A stretch of 64,000 nt of DNA, taken from NCBI RefSeq assembly GCF_024758505.1, contig NZ_CP077970.1:62001-126000 (forward strand), in the 5' to 3' direction. How positions within the stretch are numbered: the stretch's first letter is position 1; each line of letters opens with the position of its first letter. Position numbers and translations under genes: made by a program. Positions 8,849 to 18,166 of the stretch are shown here, piece after piece. Below the pieces are notes generated by a model. That model saw only the letters and a program-made list of their open reading frames with translations, had not been told where the DNA came from and ran no database searches. This DNA is from Bradyrhizobium arachidis (GTDB lineage Bacteria; Pseudomonadota; Alphaproteobacteria; Rhizobiales; Xanthobacteraceae).

Positions 8849-10173
8849 CAGCGGTTATCCAGCATCAAAAGCGCGACCAGCATCAGCACGATCGCCGGGC
8901 CCGTCTTCACGAGTGCGCCGAGCGGCTCGATCCAGAGATCGGGCGTCAGGATCGCTGCACCGAACATGTAACCGAGCGAGGCGACGATACCGGCGATGAG
9001 CCCGATCGCGCAGGTCCGGCGGAAGGCGATCAAGACACCGATGCTCATGTCCATCAGGCTGGTACCAACAGTGATCGGGTCAACCAGCACCGGCGAAAAG
9101 CCGTGTGCGGTCAAAATGCCGGCGGCGGCGCGGTAGGAAACGAACAGTGCGATGAAGCCGGAGACGAGCCAGAACGCCACCAGACTCGCGATGATCAGCG
9201 CCTTCACCAGGAACAGCCGGGCGAACCATTTGTCCTGAACGGTCGCGGGATGGCGGCCGATCGTGTCGGACAGCGTCTTGGGCGTGATGCCGGTCGCGGC
9301 CATCCAGGACGCGGGATCGCCGGTGACACCGCGGCGCAGTTCGGCGATCGCGGTGGAGCGCATCGGCGGCGTCCAGCCGAGGCGATTGACGAAATCGCCG
9401 AGCCTTGCACCGCAATCGAGCAGGAACATCGGCATTGCGACATGCGGCCAGCCGGCGGTGCCGAAGCCAACGCGGAACTGCTTGATGACGCCGGCCATGG
9501 TGATCGGCTGCGCCTGCATCAGATCCCAGGTCACGGCCCTCACGGATGCATCGTCGATGTCGCAAGCGGCGAGCCACGCAATCGTGGCGGCGATATCCTC
9601 GACCGCGACCGGCTGGAATGGCGTCGCCATTTCCTTCTCCGGCAGATCGAGCGGAAACGCCGCGAGCGCGCGCAGCATGGCGCTGCCGCCATAGGCCGCC
9701 GGCGCCACCACGAAGCCGGGCCGCAGGATAGCGTGGGGAATGCCTGAGGCAGCGATCAGGCGTTCGGCCTCGCGCTTGGTCGCTGCGAAAGCGGTACGGT
9801 CTTCATCGGCCGCGCCGGGAATCGAGATGTGCACCAGCCGGATCGTGCGACCGCTGTCGCCGATCGCCTGCAACAGGCGCGCGACGAAATCGCGATGCAC
9901 GGCGTTGGTATCGCTGCCCGGACCATCCTGGAGCACGCCGAGACAGTTCACGACCATGTCGACCGCGTGCTCGCGCATGAGGTGCGCCAATGCCGCCGCG
10001 TCCAGCGACAGGATCGGCAATTCCAGATCGAGCGCGCTCATCTTCTGCGCCGCTGACAATGTGCGGGCGACGCCGACGACGCGAAAACCTCGCGCCCGCA
10101 GATCATCGGTGACGAAGCGGCCGATCAGGCCGGAGGCGCCGAGCAGGAGAATATTTTGCGAAACCTCGCCCAT
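8848..10173 (-). CDS. NAD(P)-binding SDR/NmrA-like domain fused to a DoxX-like membrane domain
   Basis: 441 residues. The N-terminal half (about 1-290) is an extended SDR/atypical Rossmann domain beginning ILLLGASGLIGRFV. The C-terminal part (about 310-435) has four hydrophobic segments like the DoxX-like (DoxX_3) family. The fusion suggests a membrane-anchored NAD(P)-linked oxidoreductase, possibly quinone-linked; the substrate is unknown. The ATG at 10173 is preceded by GAGGGAG, so I chose it over the adjacent GTG. It follows the DUF2269 gene by 7 bases and overlaps the DCC gene. Confidence 0.85.
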   Translation of the reverse strand: MGEVSQNILLLGASGLIGRFVTDDLRARGFRVVGVARTLSAAQKMSALDLELPILSLDAAALAHLMREHAVDMVVNCLGVLQDGPGSDTNAVHRDFVARLLQAIGDSGRTIRLVHISIPGAADEDRTAFAATKREAERLIAASGIPHAILRPGFVVAPAAYGGSAMLRALAAFPLDLPEKEMATPFQPVAVEDIAATIAWLAACDIDDASVRAVTWDLMQAQPITMAGVIKQFRVGFGTAGWPHVAMPMFLLDCGARLGDFVNRLGWTPPMRSTAIAELRRGVTGDPASWMAATGITPKTLSDTIGRHPATVQDKWFARLFLVKALIIASLVAFWLVSGFIALFVSYRAAAGILTAHGFSPVLVDPITVGTSLMDMSIGVLIAFRRTCAIGLIAGIVASLGYMFGAAILTPDLWIEPLGALVKTGPAIVLMLVALLMLDNR

Positions 10174-10180
10174 CACTCCC

Positions 10181-10648
10181 TCAGAACGGTTTTGCGATCA
10201 TCAACCACAGGATCAGCATCGTCGCCCCAAAGCCGGGGAAGCCGAATATGAACCAGCGGCGAAACAGCACGAAATAGCGCGGCGGAAGCGGCTCATGCAT
10301 CTCCGCCGCCTTGCGCGCGAGGTCGCGCATCTCGATTTGCATGAAGACCACGGGCACCCAGAACAGGCCAGCCACGACATACAGCGCGAGCGAGGCCGCC
10401 AGCCAGCGGTCCGCGATCGATGTCGCCGACAGCAGCATCAAGACGCCACCCGTGACCGGCTGGAGGATCACGGCCGACAGCGTGAACAGCGCATCCGCAA
10501 TGACCACGACCGATGCCGTACGGGCGATGAACGCGACATCGCGGCTCTGATGCGCCATCAGCATGAAGAAGGCGATGCCACTTCCGGTGCCCAGGATGAC
10601 GATGGCGCCGAGTACGTGCAGAAATTTGACCAGGAAATACAGCGTCAT
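10181..10648 (-). CDS. DUF2269 family integral membrane protein
   Basis: 155 residues with four predicted membrane segments; the N-terminus FLVKFLHVLGAIVILGTG is typical of DUF2269. The family has no established function. Histidine 11 in the first segment could bind heme or quinone, but that is inference. Its ATG overlaps the stop codon of the upstream hydrolase (ATGA), and the SDR-DoxX gene follows within 7 bases. Confidence 0.88.
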   Translation of the reverse strand: MTLYFLVKFLHVLGAIVILGTGSGIAFFMLMAHQSRDVAFIARTASVVVIADALFTLSAVILQPVTGGVLMLLSATSIADRWLAASLALYVVAGLFWVPVVFMQIEMRDLARKAAEMHEPLPPRYFVLFRRWFIFGFPGFGATMLILWLMIAKPF

Positions 10649-11544
10649 GGTTTTTTGGCCGCCACCGGTGGCGTCGCTCTCAGCGCCCGGTCAAGCTCGG
10701 CGCTGACCGCTTTGACGCCGGCCTCGGTCTCGATCATCCAGTGCCCCTCGCTGCCGACAGCCGGCAGCGCACGGAAATCGACCTTGTCGCCGCCGCTGCG
10801 AAACGCGGCCACCAATTGCTGCGAGAATGCGGGCGCGAAATAGGTGTCGTTGGCGGCCACGAGCCATGTCACGGTAATGCGCGCCGCCTTGCCGAATTCG
10901 GCCGCAGCCGCAACGAGCGTGTGCGGCGCGCAGATGCGGTTCGGGAAGTCATTGGCGTGCCCGCCGCGCCCCGGCGCAAAGGCCACGATGGCCGACAGGC
11001 CCTTCGGATCCACTTTTGCCAACGCGAGCGCACCCCACCCTCCGGCGGAATGGCCGAGCACGACCGCGCCATCCTTGCGGACAAAGCTTTGGCCGCGCAA
11101 AAATTCCAGCGCGAGCGAGATCTGATCGGCGGTGGCGCGGCCGGAGCTGACATAGTCGGCCTCGTCGCAGCCGCCCTGATCCTCGGCGTAGCGGCCGCCG
11201 GTCGCACCATGGCCGAGGCGCTCCGGCACCAGCACGGCAAAGCCGCGCGCGACCAGGAATGCCGCAAGCGCGCGATATTCGGGCTGCGGCATTTGCACGC
11301 GACGCAGGACGTTCTGCGTCGTGGCATGGGCGATCAAAGCCAGGCGGAACGGCCCGTCGCCGGGCGGCCGAAACAGCAGGCCCCGCGCAGGATGGTCCGC
11401 GTCTGAAGACGGCAGGCGCCATTGCTGCCTTCGATAGGGCCCGTCCTCGCCGCCCTGCGGCCCGAGCCCGTTTTGCGCCCGCGTCGGCGCGCTTGCGAAC
11501 GCGGCAAGCACGAGGATGGCGACGACGACCTTGAAGCAGCGCAT
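10645..11544 (-). CDS. Secreted alpha/beta hydrolase
   Basis: 299 residues from the ATG at 11544, which begins a good signal peptide (MRCFKVVVAILVLAAFA, cleavage near PTRA-Q). The nucleophile elbow is GHSAGGWGALAL, an acid lies in the AANDTYFAP region, and the catalytic histidine is in GSEGHWMIE. It is probably a periplasmic esterase or dienelactone-hydrolase-like enzyme. Longer starts at 11619 or 11652 are possible but put a basic tail before the signal peptide. First gene of the operon with DUF2269, SDR-DoxX and DCC. Confidence 0.82.
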   Translation of the reverse strand: MRCFKVVVAILVLAAFASAPTRAQNGLGPQGGEDGPYRRQQWRLPSSDADHPARGLLFRPPGDGPFRLALIAHATTQNVLRRVQMPQPEYRALAAFLVARGFAVLVPERLGHGATGGRYAEDQGGCDEADYVSSGRATADQISLALEFLRGQSFVRKDGAVVLGHSAGGWGALALAKVDPKGLSAIVAFAPGRGGHANDFPNRICAPHTLVAAAAEFGKAARITVTWLVAANDTYFAPAFSQQLVAAFRSGGDKVDFRALPAVGSEGHWMIETEAGVKAVSAELDRALRATPPVAAKKP

Positions 11545-11755
11545 GAATTGCCGGGGCGGGGTGCGGAGATCGCGGGCAGAGTAGCGGGCGCGAATCAACT
11601 TGGCCGCTGTTTTCTGCATGGGCTCACCATCGCTTGAAACCATCGCCGCCACGGCAGGTTTTGCACTGGTGCATGGCCGCCCGTGCCATCAAATGCGGCG
11701 TCCTGTCCTCTTTCGGTACAACATGGTTAAGATACTGATGCAGAAAATCCACACG

Positions 11756-11771
11756 TTAACCGATAATTAAC
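11756..11771. promoter_or_regulatory. CtrA-box candidate
   Basis: TTAA at 11756-11759 and TTAAC at 11767-11771 are separated by exactly 7 bases, the consensus for the cell-cycle regulator CtrA (TTAA-N7-TTAAC). The outer bases make CGTTAA-N7-TTAACG a perfect inverted repeat. It sits 45 bases before the GNAT gene and in the region divergent to the hydrolase operon. Confidence 0.5.
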
Positions 11772-11815
11772 GATAGCTCTTGCCGCCGGCGCGGCGACTT
11801 GGTTTGATCCTATCC

Positions 11816-12325
11816 ATGAGCACAACCCTGATCGAGGTCCGGCCGGCCAAGCCTGCAGATGCAACTGCGGTGGCGTCTACCCATGACGAAGCCTGGCGCT
11901 CCGCATATCAGGGCATCATCCCCGGCGCCGAGCTGGAAAAGCTGATCAACCGCCGCGGTCCGCAGTGGTGGGACAGCGCGATCCGCAAGGGCAGCCGCGT
12001 CAGCGTGCTGGTGTTCGGCGACAAGATCGCGGGCTACGCCAATTACGGCCGCAACCGCGCCCGCAGCCTGCATTTCGACGGCGAGATCTACGAGCTTTAT
12101 CTGCGTCCGGAATTCCAGGGGCTTGGCTTCGGCCGCCGCCTGTTCGCCGCCGCCCGCCGCGACCTGATGCAGAGCAACCTCAAGAGCATGGTAGTCTGGG
12201 CACTGTCCGACAACGATCCGGCGACCGAGTTCTATCGGGCACTGGGCGGCCGCATGGTTGCGCGCTCCTCCGAGCGATTCGGGCCGAAGTCGCTCGACAA
12301 GGTTGCCTTCGCCTGGACTAATTGA
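11816..12325 (+). CDS. GNAT family N-acetyltransferase
   Basis: 169 residues from the ATG at 11816. The acetyl-CoA-binding motif A reads LYLRPEFQGLGFGRRLF (QGLGFGRR being the R/QxxGxG/A loop), followed by a beta-5 region with WALSDNDPATEFYRALGG. It transfers an acetyl group from acetyl-CoA to an amine; substrate unknown. A CtrA-box candidate lies just upstream, so expression may be tied to the cell cycle. Confidence 0.9.
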   Translation: MSTTLIEVRPAKPADATAVASTHDEAWRSAYQGIIPGAELEKLINRRGPQWWDSAIRKGSRVSVLVFGDKIAGYANYGRNRARSLHFDGEIYELYLRPEFQGLGFGRRLFAAARRDLMQSNLKSMVVWALSDNDPATEFYRALGGRMVARSSERFGPKSLDKVAFAWTN

Positions 12326-12493
12326 TCTCGGGAAGCTCTGCCCTTCCGTTGATACCGTTGCGCTTTTTGCGTAGGCCGGAAGCGGAATTCATTATTTCGC
12401 GAAAGTTCGGTGGATAGCTGCAGCAAGCCCGCGTATGACAGGGCCAAATCGCTGCCGGGCGATTGAACGACCTCGGCATTAACGGAGCTTTGC

Positions 12494-13027
12494 ATGCGTA
12501 TCGACGCGGTCTCGATCGGGACCAAACCGCCACATGAAGTCAACGTCCTCATCGAAGTGCCGGTGGGCGGCGAGCCGATCAAATATGAAATGGACAAGGA
12601 GGCCGGCACGCTGGTGGTCGACCGCTTCCTCTATACGCCGATGCGCTACCCCGGCAATTACGGCTTCATCCCGCACACGCTGTCCGACGACGGCGATCCC
12701 TGCGACGTCCTGATCGTCAACACCCGCGCGATCATCCCCGGCGCCGTCATGAGCGTGCGCCCGGTCGGCGTGCTGTTCATGGAAGACGAGGCCGGCGGCG
12801 ACGAGAAGATTCTCGCGGTGCCGTCCTCGAAGCTGACGCAGCGCTACGACAAGGTGAAGTCGTATTCCGACCTGCCCGATATCACGCTGCAGCAGATCCA
12901 GCACTTCTTCGAGCACTACAAGGACCTCGAGCCGGGCAAGTGGGTGAAGATCCTGCGCTGGGGCGGCCCGGAAGACGCGCACAAGCTGATCACCGAAGGC
13001 ATCGAGCGCGCCAAAAAGAAGAAGTGA
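12494..13027 (+). CDS. ppa: Inorganic pyrophosphatase
   Basis: 177 residues, the usual length for family I soluble pyrophosphatase. The signature DDGDPCDVL carries the metal-binding aspartates, and YPGNYGFIP is the conserved substrate region. The enzyme hydrolyses pyrophosphate to drive biosynthetic reactions in the cytosol. ACGGAGC serves as ribosome binding site. It stands alone, with 168 bases of upstream region and an intergenic repeat behind it. Confidence 0.97.
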   Translation: MRIDAVSIGTKPPHEVNVLIEVPVGGEPIKYEMDKEAGTLVVDRFLYTPMRYPGNYGFIPHTLSDDGDPCDVLIVNTRAIIPGAVMSVRPVGVLFMEDEAGGDEKILAVPSSKLTQRYDKVKSYSDLPDITLQQIQHFFEHYKDLEPGKWVKILRWGGPEDAHKLITEGIERAKKKK

Positions 13028-13036
13028 CGGCACCGT

Positions 13037-13139
13037 CGTCATTCCACATTGCGCAGTTGCGCAATGGGGATGGTCCGAAGGACCAGACCCGGAATCTCGA
13101 GATTCCGGGTTCGATGCTACGCATCGCCCCGGAATGACG
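13037..13139. repeat. Intergenic palindromic repeat, CGTCATTCC family
   Basis: Opens CGTCATTCC and closes GGAATGACG, with inner palindromes around GCGCAGTTGCGC and CCCGGAATCTCGAGATTCC. Same family as elements at 14652, 26897, 41616, 52083 and 57481. Confidence 0.8.
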
Positions 13140-13164
13140 GAGGTCTAGGCACGCACGCAGGCCC

Positions 13165-14646
13165 ATGCGCCGCTTTCTCAAGATCATTCGCAACATGGTT
13201 TTGCTTGTTGTCGCCGGCATCGTCATTCTCGCCGGCGTGCTCGCTTTCAACGTCATGACCCGCGGCTCGCGCCAGGTCCAGGTCGCCGCCGTTCCGCGTG
13301 CAACGGTCGATACAGAGGGCGCGGCAAAACGGCTGTCGGAGGCGATCCGCTTCCAGACCATCTCGAACTTCCTCAATCCGGAGCAGGACGCCGAAGCGCT
13401 ACGCGGCCTGGAGGCCCATATCAAGGCGAGCTTCCCGACCTTCCATGGAGCGGCGAAACGCGAGGTGATCGGCGGCCACAGCCTGCTCTACATCTGGGAA
13501 GGATCTGATCCCAAGGCGCAGCCGATCGCGCTGCTAGCGCACCAGGACGTCGTGCCGATCGCGTCCGGCACCGAGAAGGACTGGCAGCAAAAGCCGTTTG
13601 AGGGCGCCATCGCCGACGGCTACATCTGGGGCCGCGGCTCCTGGGACGACAAGGGCAACCTCTATTCGATGCTTGAGGCCGCCGAGCAGATGGCGAAGGA
13701 GGGCTTTCGCCCGAAACGCACGATCTATTTCGCCTTCGGCCATGACGAGGAAGTGGCCGGTACACGCGGTGCCAAGTCGATCGCGGCGGCGCTCGCCGCG
13801 CGCGGCGTGCGGTTCGACTTCGTGCTCGACGAAGGCCTGCTGATTGTCGAGGGCGTGATGAAGGGCCTCGACAAGCCGGCGGCGCTGATCGGGCTGTCGG
13901 AAAAGGGCTATGCCACGCTGGTACTTACGGCGCATTCGACGCCCGGCCATTCCTCGATGCCGCCGCGCGAGACCGCGATCGGCATGATGAGCGCTGCGCT
14001 GGCGCGGCTCGAGGACAACCGCCTGCCGATGCAAATTCGCGGCACCGTCGCCGAGATGTTCGACACGCTGGCGCCGGAGATGAGCGGGTTCAACCGCGTG
14101 GTGCTGTCGAACCTCTGGCTGTTCAGGCCGCTGGTGCTGCGCGAGTTCGAGAAGACCGGCCCGGCGGAGGCGACGGTCCGCACCACGACGGCGCTGACGA
14201 TCTTCAACGCCGGCGACAAGGACAACGTGCTGCCCGGCAATGCGGAGGCCACCGTCAATTTCCGCCTGCTGCCCGGCGACACCCAGGACAGCGTCACCGA
14301 TCACGTCCGCACCACGATCAAGAACGAAAAAATCTCGATCGCGCCGTTTCCCGGCAACACCAATCCGCCGCCGGTCACGGGCACGTCGAGCAAATCCTAT
14401 CAGGCGCTGACCCGGACCATCCGCGAGATCTTCCCCGACGTCGTCGTCGCGCCCGGTCTGATGGTGGCCGCGACCGACTCGCGTCACTATGCCGATATCA
14501 CCGACAACATCTTCCGCTTCTCGCCGGTGCGCGCCAATTCGGAAGACCTCAAGCGCTTCCACGGCACCAATGAGCGCCTCAGCATCGAAGGCTATGCCGA
14601 CATGATCCGGTTCTACCGGCGGCTGATCGAGAATACGGCGGGGTGA
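13165..14646 (+). CDS. Membrane-anchored M20 family metallopeptidase (carboxypeptidase S / PM20D1 type)
   Basis: 493 residues with an N-terminal membrane anchor (about residues 10-30). Metal ligands of the di-zinc M20 fold are visible: LLAHQDVVP, the bridging aspartate in GRGSWDDKGN, the glutamate pair in FGHDEEVAG and a later aspartate in FVLDEG. The dimerisation lid and a C-terminal ligand region (TDSRHYADI) follow. The length and N-terminal anchor match the carboxypeptidase S / PM20D1 branch, which hydrolyses peptides or N-acyl amino acids. The catalytic part probably faces the periplasm. Confidence 0.9.
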   Translation: MRRFLKIIRNMVLLVVAGIVILAGVLAFNVMTRGSRQVQVAAVPRATVDTEGAAKRLSEAIRFQTISNFLNPEQDAEALRGLEAHIKASFPTFHGAAKREVIGGHSLLYIWEGSDPKAQPIALLAHQDVVPIASGTEKDWQQKPFEGAIADGYIWGRGSWDDKGNLYSMLEAAEQMAKEGFRPKRTIYFAFGHDEEVAGTRGAKSIAAALAARGVRFDFVLDEGLLIVEGVMKGLDKPAALIGLSEKGYATLVLTAHSTPGHSSMPPRETAIGMMSAALARLEDNRLPMQIRGTVAEMFDTLAPEMSGFNRVVLSNLWLFRPLVLREFEKTGPAEATVRTTTALTIFNAGDKDNVLPGNAEATVNFRLLPGDTQDSVTDHVRTTIKNEKISIAPFPGNTNPPPVTGTSSKSYQALTRTIREIFPDVVVAPGLMVAATDSRHYADITDNIFRFSPVRANSEDLKRFHGTNERLSIEGYADMIRFYRRLIENTAG

Positions 14647-14651
14647 GTGTC

Positions 14652-14747
14652 TGTCGTTCCGGGGCGCGAAGCGAACCCCAATGCGCAATTGCGCATTGTG
14701 GAACCTCGAGATTCCGGGTTCGATGTTGCGCATCGCCCGGAATGACA
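14652..14747. repeat. Intergenic palindromic repeat, CGTCATTCC family
   Basis: Opens TGTCGTTCCGGGGC and closes GCCCGGAATGACA, with the inner palindrome ATGCGCAATTGCGCAT. It lies between the convergent M20 peptidase and folD genes. Confidence 0.8.
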
Positions 14748-14752
14748 ACCGG

Positions 14753-15637
14753 TTACACCCCCGGCTTCGGCAAGCCTGCGATCGCGCAGGCGGCGCGCAG
14801 CGTGTTCACGAGCAGGCAGGCCACCGTCATCTGGCCGACGCCGCCGGGCACCGGCGTGACCGCGCCGGCGACGTTGAGCGCTTCCTGATAGGCGACGTCG
14901 CCGACGAGCCTGGTCTTGCCGTCGTCCCTGGGGATGCGGTTGATGCCGACATCGATCACGGTCGCACCCGGCTTCAGCCAGTCGCCGCGCACCATCTCCG
15001 GCTTGCCGACGGCGGCGTAGACGAGATCGGCTTGCCTTACCAGACCCGGCAGATCGCGTGAGCGCGAATGCGCGATCGTCACCGTCGCGTTCTCGTTCAG
15101 CAACAACTGCACCAGCGGACGGCCGACCAGATTGGAGCGGCCGATGACGATGGCGTTCATGCCTTCGAGCGAGGCATGCACGCTCTTGGTCAGGATGATG
15201 CAGCCGAGCGGCGTGCACGGCGACAGCGCCTGAAAGCCGCCGGCGAGCCGGCCGGCATTGTTCGGATGCAGGCCGTCGACATCCTTGGCGGGATCGATCG
15301 CATTGATGACGGCCTCGGTGTTGAGCCCCTTCGGCAGCGGCAATTGCACGAGGATGCCGTGCACGGCGGGATCGCGGTTGAGCTTTGCAACGAGCGCCAG
15401 CAGATCCGCCTGCGAGACATCGGCCGGCAGCTTGTGCTCGAACGAGGCCATGCCGGCGCCTTGCGTCTGGGTGTGCTTGGAGCGGACGTAGACCTCGGAG
15501 GCGGGATCATTGCCGACCAGGACAACTGCGAGACCCGGCACCAGATTGTGCTCGCGCTTGACCCGGGCGACCTCGTCGGCGACGCGAGCGCGCAGCTCGG
15601 CGGCAATGACTTTCCCATCGATGATCTTGGCCGTCAT
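14753..15637 (-). CDS. folD: Methylenetetrahydrofolate dehydrogenase / methenyltetrahydrofolate cyclohydrolase
   Basis: 294 residues. The catalytic lysine region [13 protein letters not shown], the QLPLPKGLN and DVDGLHPNN signatures, the NADP-binding [10 protein letters not shown] loop and the C-terminal [10 protein letters not shown] motif (usually PGGVGP) are all present. FolD interconverts 5,10-methylene-, methenyl- and 10-formyl-tetrahydrofolate in the cytosol and so supplies purine synthesis, including purH in this window. Its ATG overlaps the stop codon of the upstream DUF167 gene. Confidence 0.97.
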   Translation of the reverse strand: MTAKIIDGKVIAAELRARVADEVARVKREHNLVPGLAVVLVGNDPASEVYVRSKHTQTQGAGMASFEHKLPADVSQADLLALVAKLNRDPAVHGILVQLPLPKGLNTEAVINAIDPAKDVDGLHPNNAGRLAGGFQALSPCTPLGCIILTKSVHASLEGMNAIVIGRSNLVGRPLVQLLLNENATVTIAHSRSRDLPGLVRQADLVYAAVGKPEMVRGDWLKPGATVIDVGINRIPRDDGKTRLVGDVAYQEALNVAGAVTPVPGGVGQMTVACLLVNTLRAACAIAGLPKPGV

Positions 15638-15966
15638 TTCGATTCCTTTGGTTCGGACGAGGTGAGCCGGCGCAGGGCCTCGCCCAGACGCACCGGATCG
15701 CCATCCACCGCAATCTGCTTCAATCGCGACGTGGCCCCGGACACAAGCCGCACGCTGGCCTTGGGCACGCCGAGCGACTTTGCCAACAGACCCAAGACCG
15801 CGCGGTTGGCCTCGCCGCCATCGGCGATGGCCCGCACCCGCACCTTGAGCACGCTGCGGCCGTCGGCAAGCTGCTCGATCCCGTCGATATCGTCGCGGCC
15901 ACCGCGCGGCGTCACTCGAATCGCAACGCTGATGCCTGTCGCTGAATAGCGCCAGGGCTCCTTCAA
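15634..15966 (-). CDS. DUF167 (YggU) family protein
   Basis: 110 residues. The conserved core [33 protein letters not shown] and [15 protein letters not shown] is typical of the DUF167/YggU family. Function is not established. It is transcribed in an order seen widely in Rhizobiales: YggT, DUF167, folD. Start could be a few codons later, since this region repeats GGCTCCTTCAACGA upstream. Confidence 0.9.
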   Translation of the reverse strand: MKEPWRYSATGISVAIRVTPRGGRDDIDGIEQLADGRSVLKVRVRAIADGGEANRAVLGLLAKSLGVPKASVRLVSGATSRLKQIAVDGDPVRLGEALRRLTSSEPKESK

Positions 15967-16029
15967 CGATAAGGCTCCTTCAACGACGAGGCTCCTTCAG
16001 CGACAACGCGGAGACTCCGCTCGACTGGG

Positions 16030-16329
16030 CTAAATCACGTTCGGGTAGATGTAGTACATGATCACCCGCTCCAGGAACATGATGATCAGGATCAGGATGA
16101 TCGGCGAGATGTCGATGCCGCCGAGGCTGGGCAGGAAGTTGCGGATCGGCGCCAGCACCGGCTCGGTAATGCGGTACAGGAATTCCGCGACCGCCGAGAC
16201 GAACTGGTTGCGGGTGTTCACAACGTTGAACGCGATCAGCCAGGACAGGATCGCCGAGGCGATCAACAGCCAGACGTAGAGGTCGAGCACGATAATGACG
16301 ATGTCGAGAACGGCACGCATGGCGGTCAA
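16030..16329 (-). CDS. YggT family integral membrane protein
   Basis: 99 residues with two hydrophobic segments (about 8-30 and 70-92) and the family motif TEPVLAPIRNFLP between them. YggT proteins are linked to cell-shape and division or to osmotic tolerance in other bacteria, without a settled mechanism. First gene of a leftward YggT-DUF167-folD unit. Confidence 0.9.
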   Translation of the reverse strand: MTAMRAVLDIVIIVLDLYVWLLIASAILSWLIAFNVVNTRNQFVSAVAEFLYRITEPVLAPIRNFLPSLGGIDISPIILILIIMFLERVIMYYIYPNVI

Positions 16330-16441
16330 AACTCTGGCTTCGGGGCGGGGGGCAGTGGACTTTTGCTAGATATCGGTTCCCCCCGGCTCAAACAAGGGAA
16401 GTTCCGGCGAAGTTGAGGCTAAAACCCCGTCACGCCCGTCC

Positions 16442-16469
16442 TTGACTTGACCTTGGCGGCGACTTAAAT
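16442..16469 (+). promoter_or_regulatory. Promoter of the tRNA-Ala gene
   Basis: TTGACT at 16442-16447 and TTAAAT at 16464-16469 with a 16-base spacer lie 42 bases upstream of the tRNA, a suitable distance for a short 5-prime leader. Confidence 0.5.
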
Positions 16470-16511
16470 GGCGGCCGATTGTTGGCCGCATTCCACCAGA
16501 GCGGCCACGAC

Positions 16512-16587
<76 letters not shown>

Positions 16588-16657
16588 GCCTTCGCTCGCT
16601 TCGCGAGCTACGGCTCGGCAAGCCTGGGAAGTCCCTCGTAGCGAAGTGAGCGAAGGC
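16588..16657. repeat. Inverted repeat directly after tRNA-Ala
   Basis: GCCTTCGCTC at 16588 onward and GAGCGAAGGC ending at 16657 form near-perfect arms of about 21-25 bases. It begins at the base after the tRNA CCA and may serve as its terminator. Confidence 0.65.
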
Positions 16658-16706
16658 TGCCACGCCATAGCCCGAAGGGCGACGGCGGGCTTCCTCCCAA
16701 ATCCCC

Positions 16707-17519
16707 CTATTTCCCCGTAAACCGCGGCGGCCGCTTCTCCATAAAACTCGCCACGCCTTCCCGGAAATCGCTGCCGTTCAGCGCGACCATCATTTCCCGG
16801 TTGGCCTCGATCGTGGCTTCCCCGAGCGTCTGGAACGGCACCTCGTAGAGCTGCCGCTTGATCACGGCCATGGCGCTGGGCGAGACGAAATCGGCGAGGT
16901 CGCGGGCATAGGCATAGGTTTCTTCGCGCAGCTTCTCGGGTGGGCAGAGTCGGTTGACGAGACCGATCCGCAGCGCCTCCTCGCTGGAGACGCGGCGCGC
17001 CGACATCAGGAGGTCCAGCGCATTGGCATGGCCGACGATGCGCGGCAGCATCCAGGAGATTCCATGTTCGGCAATAAGTCCGCGCCGTGCGAAGGCGGTG
17101 GTGAAGACGGTATTATCGGCCGCAAAACGCAGGTCGCAATAGAGCGCGTGGACGAGGCCGATCCCGGCGGTGGCGCCATTGAGCATGGCGATGACCGGCT
17201 TGCCAATCGAAGGGTAGTAGCCGTAGCGGGTCTGCCAGTCCGGTCGGCGGTTCATGTCGAAGGACGGCAGGCTCGAGGCGCGCCTGATGTCATTGGGATC
17301 AAGCCCCATCAACGCGTCCATGTCGGCGCCGGCGCAGAAGGCGCGGCCTGCGCCCGTGATGATGATGACGCGGACATTGTCGTCGCTGGCTGCCGCCTCC
17401 ATCGCGCGGCGGACGTCGCGCTCCATGATCGGCGTCCACGCATTCATGCGGTCGGGACGGTTCAGCGTGATGGTCGCGATCTTCTCGTCGACGTCATAGA
17501 GGATGTGTTCGTAGCTCAC
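16707..17519 (-). CDS. Enoyl-CoA hydratase/isomerase family protein
   Basis: 270 residues of the crotonase superfamily. The oxyanion-hole segments are AFCAGADMDAL and GATAGIGLVHAL, and a glutamate in GLIAEHGISW lies where one catalytic glutamate of hydratases is found. It probably acts on a CoA thioester in fatty-acid or aromatic degradation, but the exact substrate is not visible. The NTF2-like gene lies 41 bases upstream on the same strand and may be cotranscribed. Confidence 0.92.
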   Translation of the reverse strand: MSYEHILYDVDEKIATITLNRPDRMNAWTPIMERDVRRAMEAAASDDNVRVIIITGAGRAFCAGADMDALMGLDPNDIRRASSLPSFDMNRRPDWQTRYGYYPSIGKPVIAMLNGATAGIGLVHALYCDLRFAADNTVFTTAFARRGLIAEHGISWMLPRIVGHANALDLLMSARRVSSEEALRIGLVNRLCPPEKLREETYAYARDLADFVSPSAMAVIKRQLYEVPFQTLGEATIEANREMMVALNGSDFREGVASFMEKRPPRFTGK

Positions 17520-17560
17520 GGCGGTTTTCTCCCTTCTTGTTAGCTTAGCTTCCTATTAGC

Positions 17561-18064
17561 TTAGCTTCTTGCGCGCGAGCCTTTTGGCCGCGCGAGATAG
17601 GCCTGCGTTTCCGGCTGCTCGTTCAGCCAGCCGCTCCAGCGTGAAAACACTTTTGCCATGCGTGCCGGCTCGACACCGAGCTGCGCCATCGCAACGCCGC
17701 CATTGACGGATTCGCGGTACTCCGCGATCAGACCGTCGCGGATGACAAAGCGGCTCATGCCGTCGCTGTCGATGCGCTTGCCGGCAAATTGCGGGATGGT
17801 CGAGGTGAAGCTCGACAGCGACCAGGCATAGCCCTGATGGCCGTCGAAGACGGGATCGAACATCTCCCAGCGATAGTCAGTGGCGTCACGGTGAAACAGG
17901 CCTTGCATCATGTGCGCGATATCTGCGCGTCCGCGATGCGGACCGTAGATGTAATCGTAGTAGACGCCGTCCTCGGTGAAGTGCTGAGCAAACCGGGCGC
18001 CGTCGCCGGATTCCGCCGCGTGCGTGAACGCATCGAGCAGTGTTGCAAAATCCTCGCCGGTCAT
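17561..18064 (-). CDS. NTF2-like / SnoaL-like family protein
   Basis: 167 residues with the alpha+beta cone pattern of nuclear transport factor 2-like proteins: an N-terminal helix (LLDAFTHAAESGDGARFAQHF), then DGVYYDYIYGPHRGRADIAH. The fold serves isomerases, hydratases and small ligand binders. Its position upstream of an enoyl-CoA hydratase suggests a role with the same CoA pathway. Function not proven. Confidence 0.78.
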   Translation of the reverse strand: MTGEDFATLLDAFTHAAESGDGARFAQHFTEDGVYYDYIYGPHRGRADIAHMMQGLFHRDATDYRWEMFDPVFDGHQGYAWSLSSFTSTIPQFAGKRIDSDGMSRFVIRDGLIAEYRESVNGGVAMAQLGVEPARMAKVFSRWSGWLNEQPETQAYLARPKGSRARS

Positions 18065-18166
18065 GGGGGCCTCCCTCGCGCATGCCTCTTGGGGGCTGCT
18101 TATGAGGACGACCCTAACACATCTGCCGATTTGGCGAGGACTGTGGCAAGCGGCGAGGTGCCGCGA

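Noticed and set aside
8788..9747. 319-codon plus-strand open frame inside the SDR-DoxX gene
   Set aside because: Antisense shadow; low-complexity, Arg/Gly/His-rich, no ribosome binding site.
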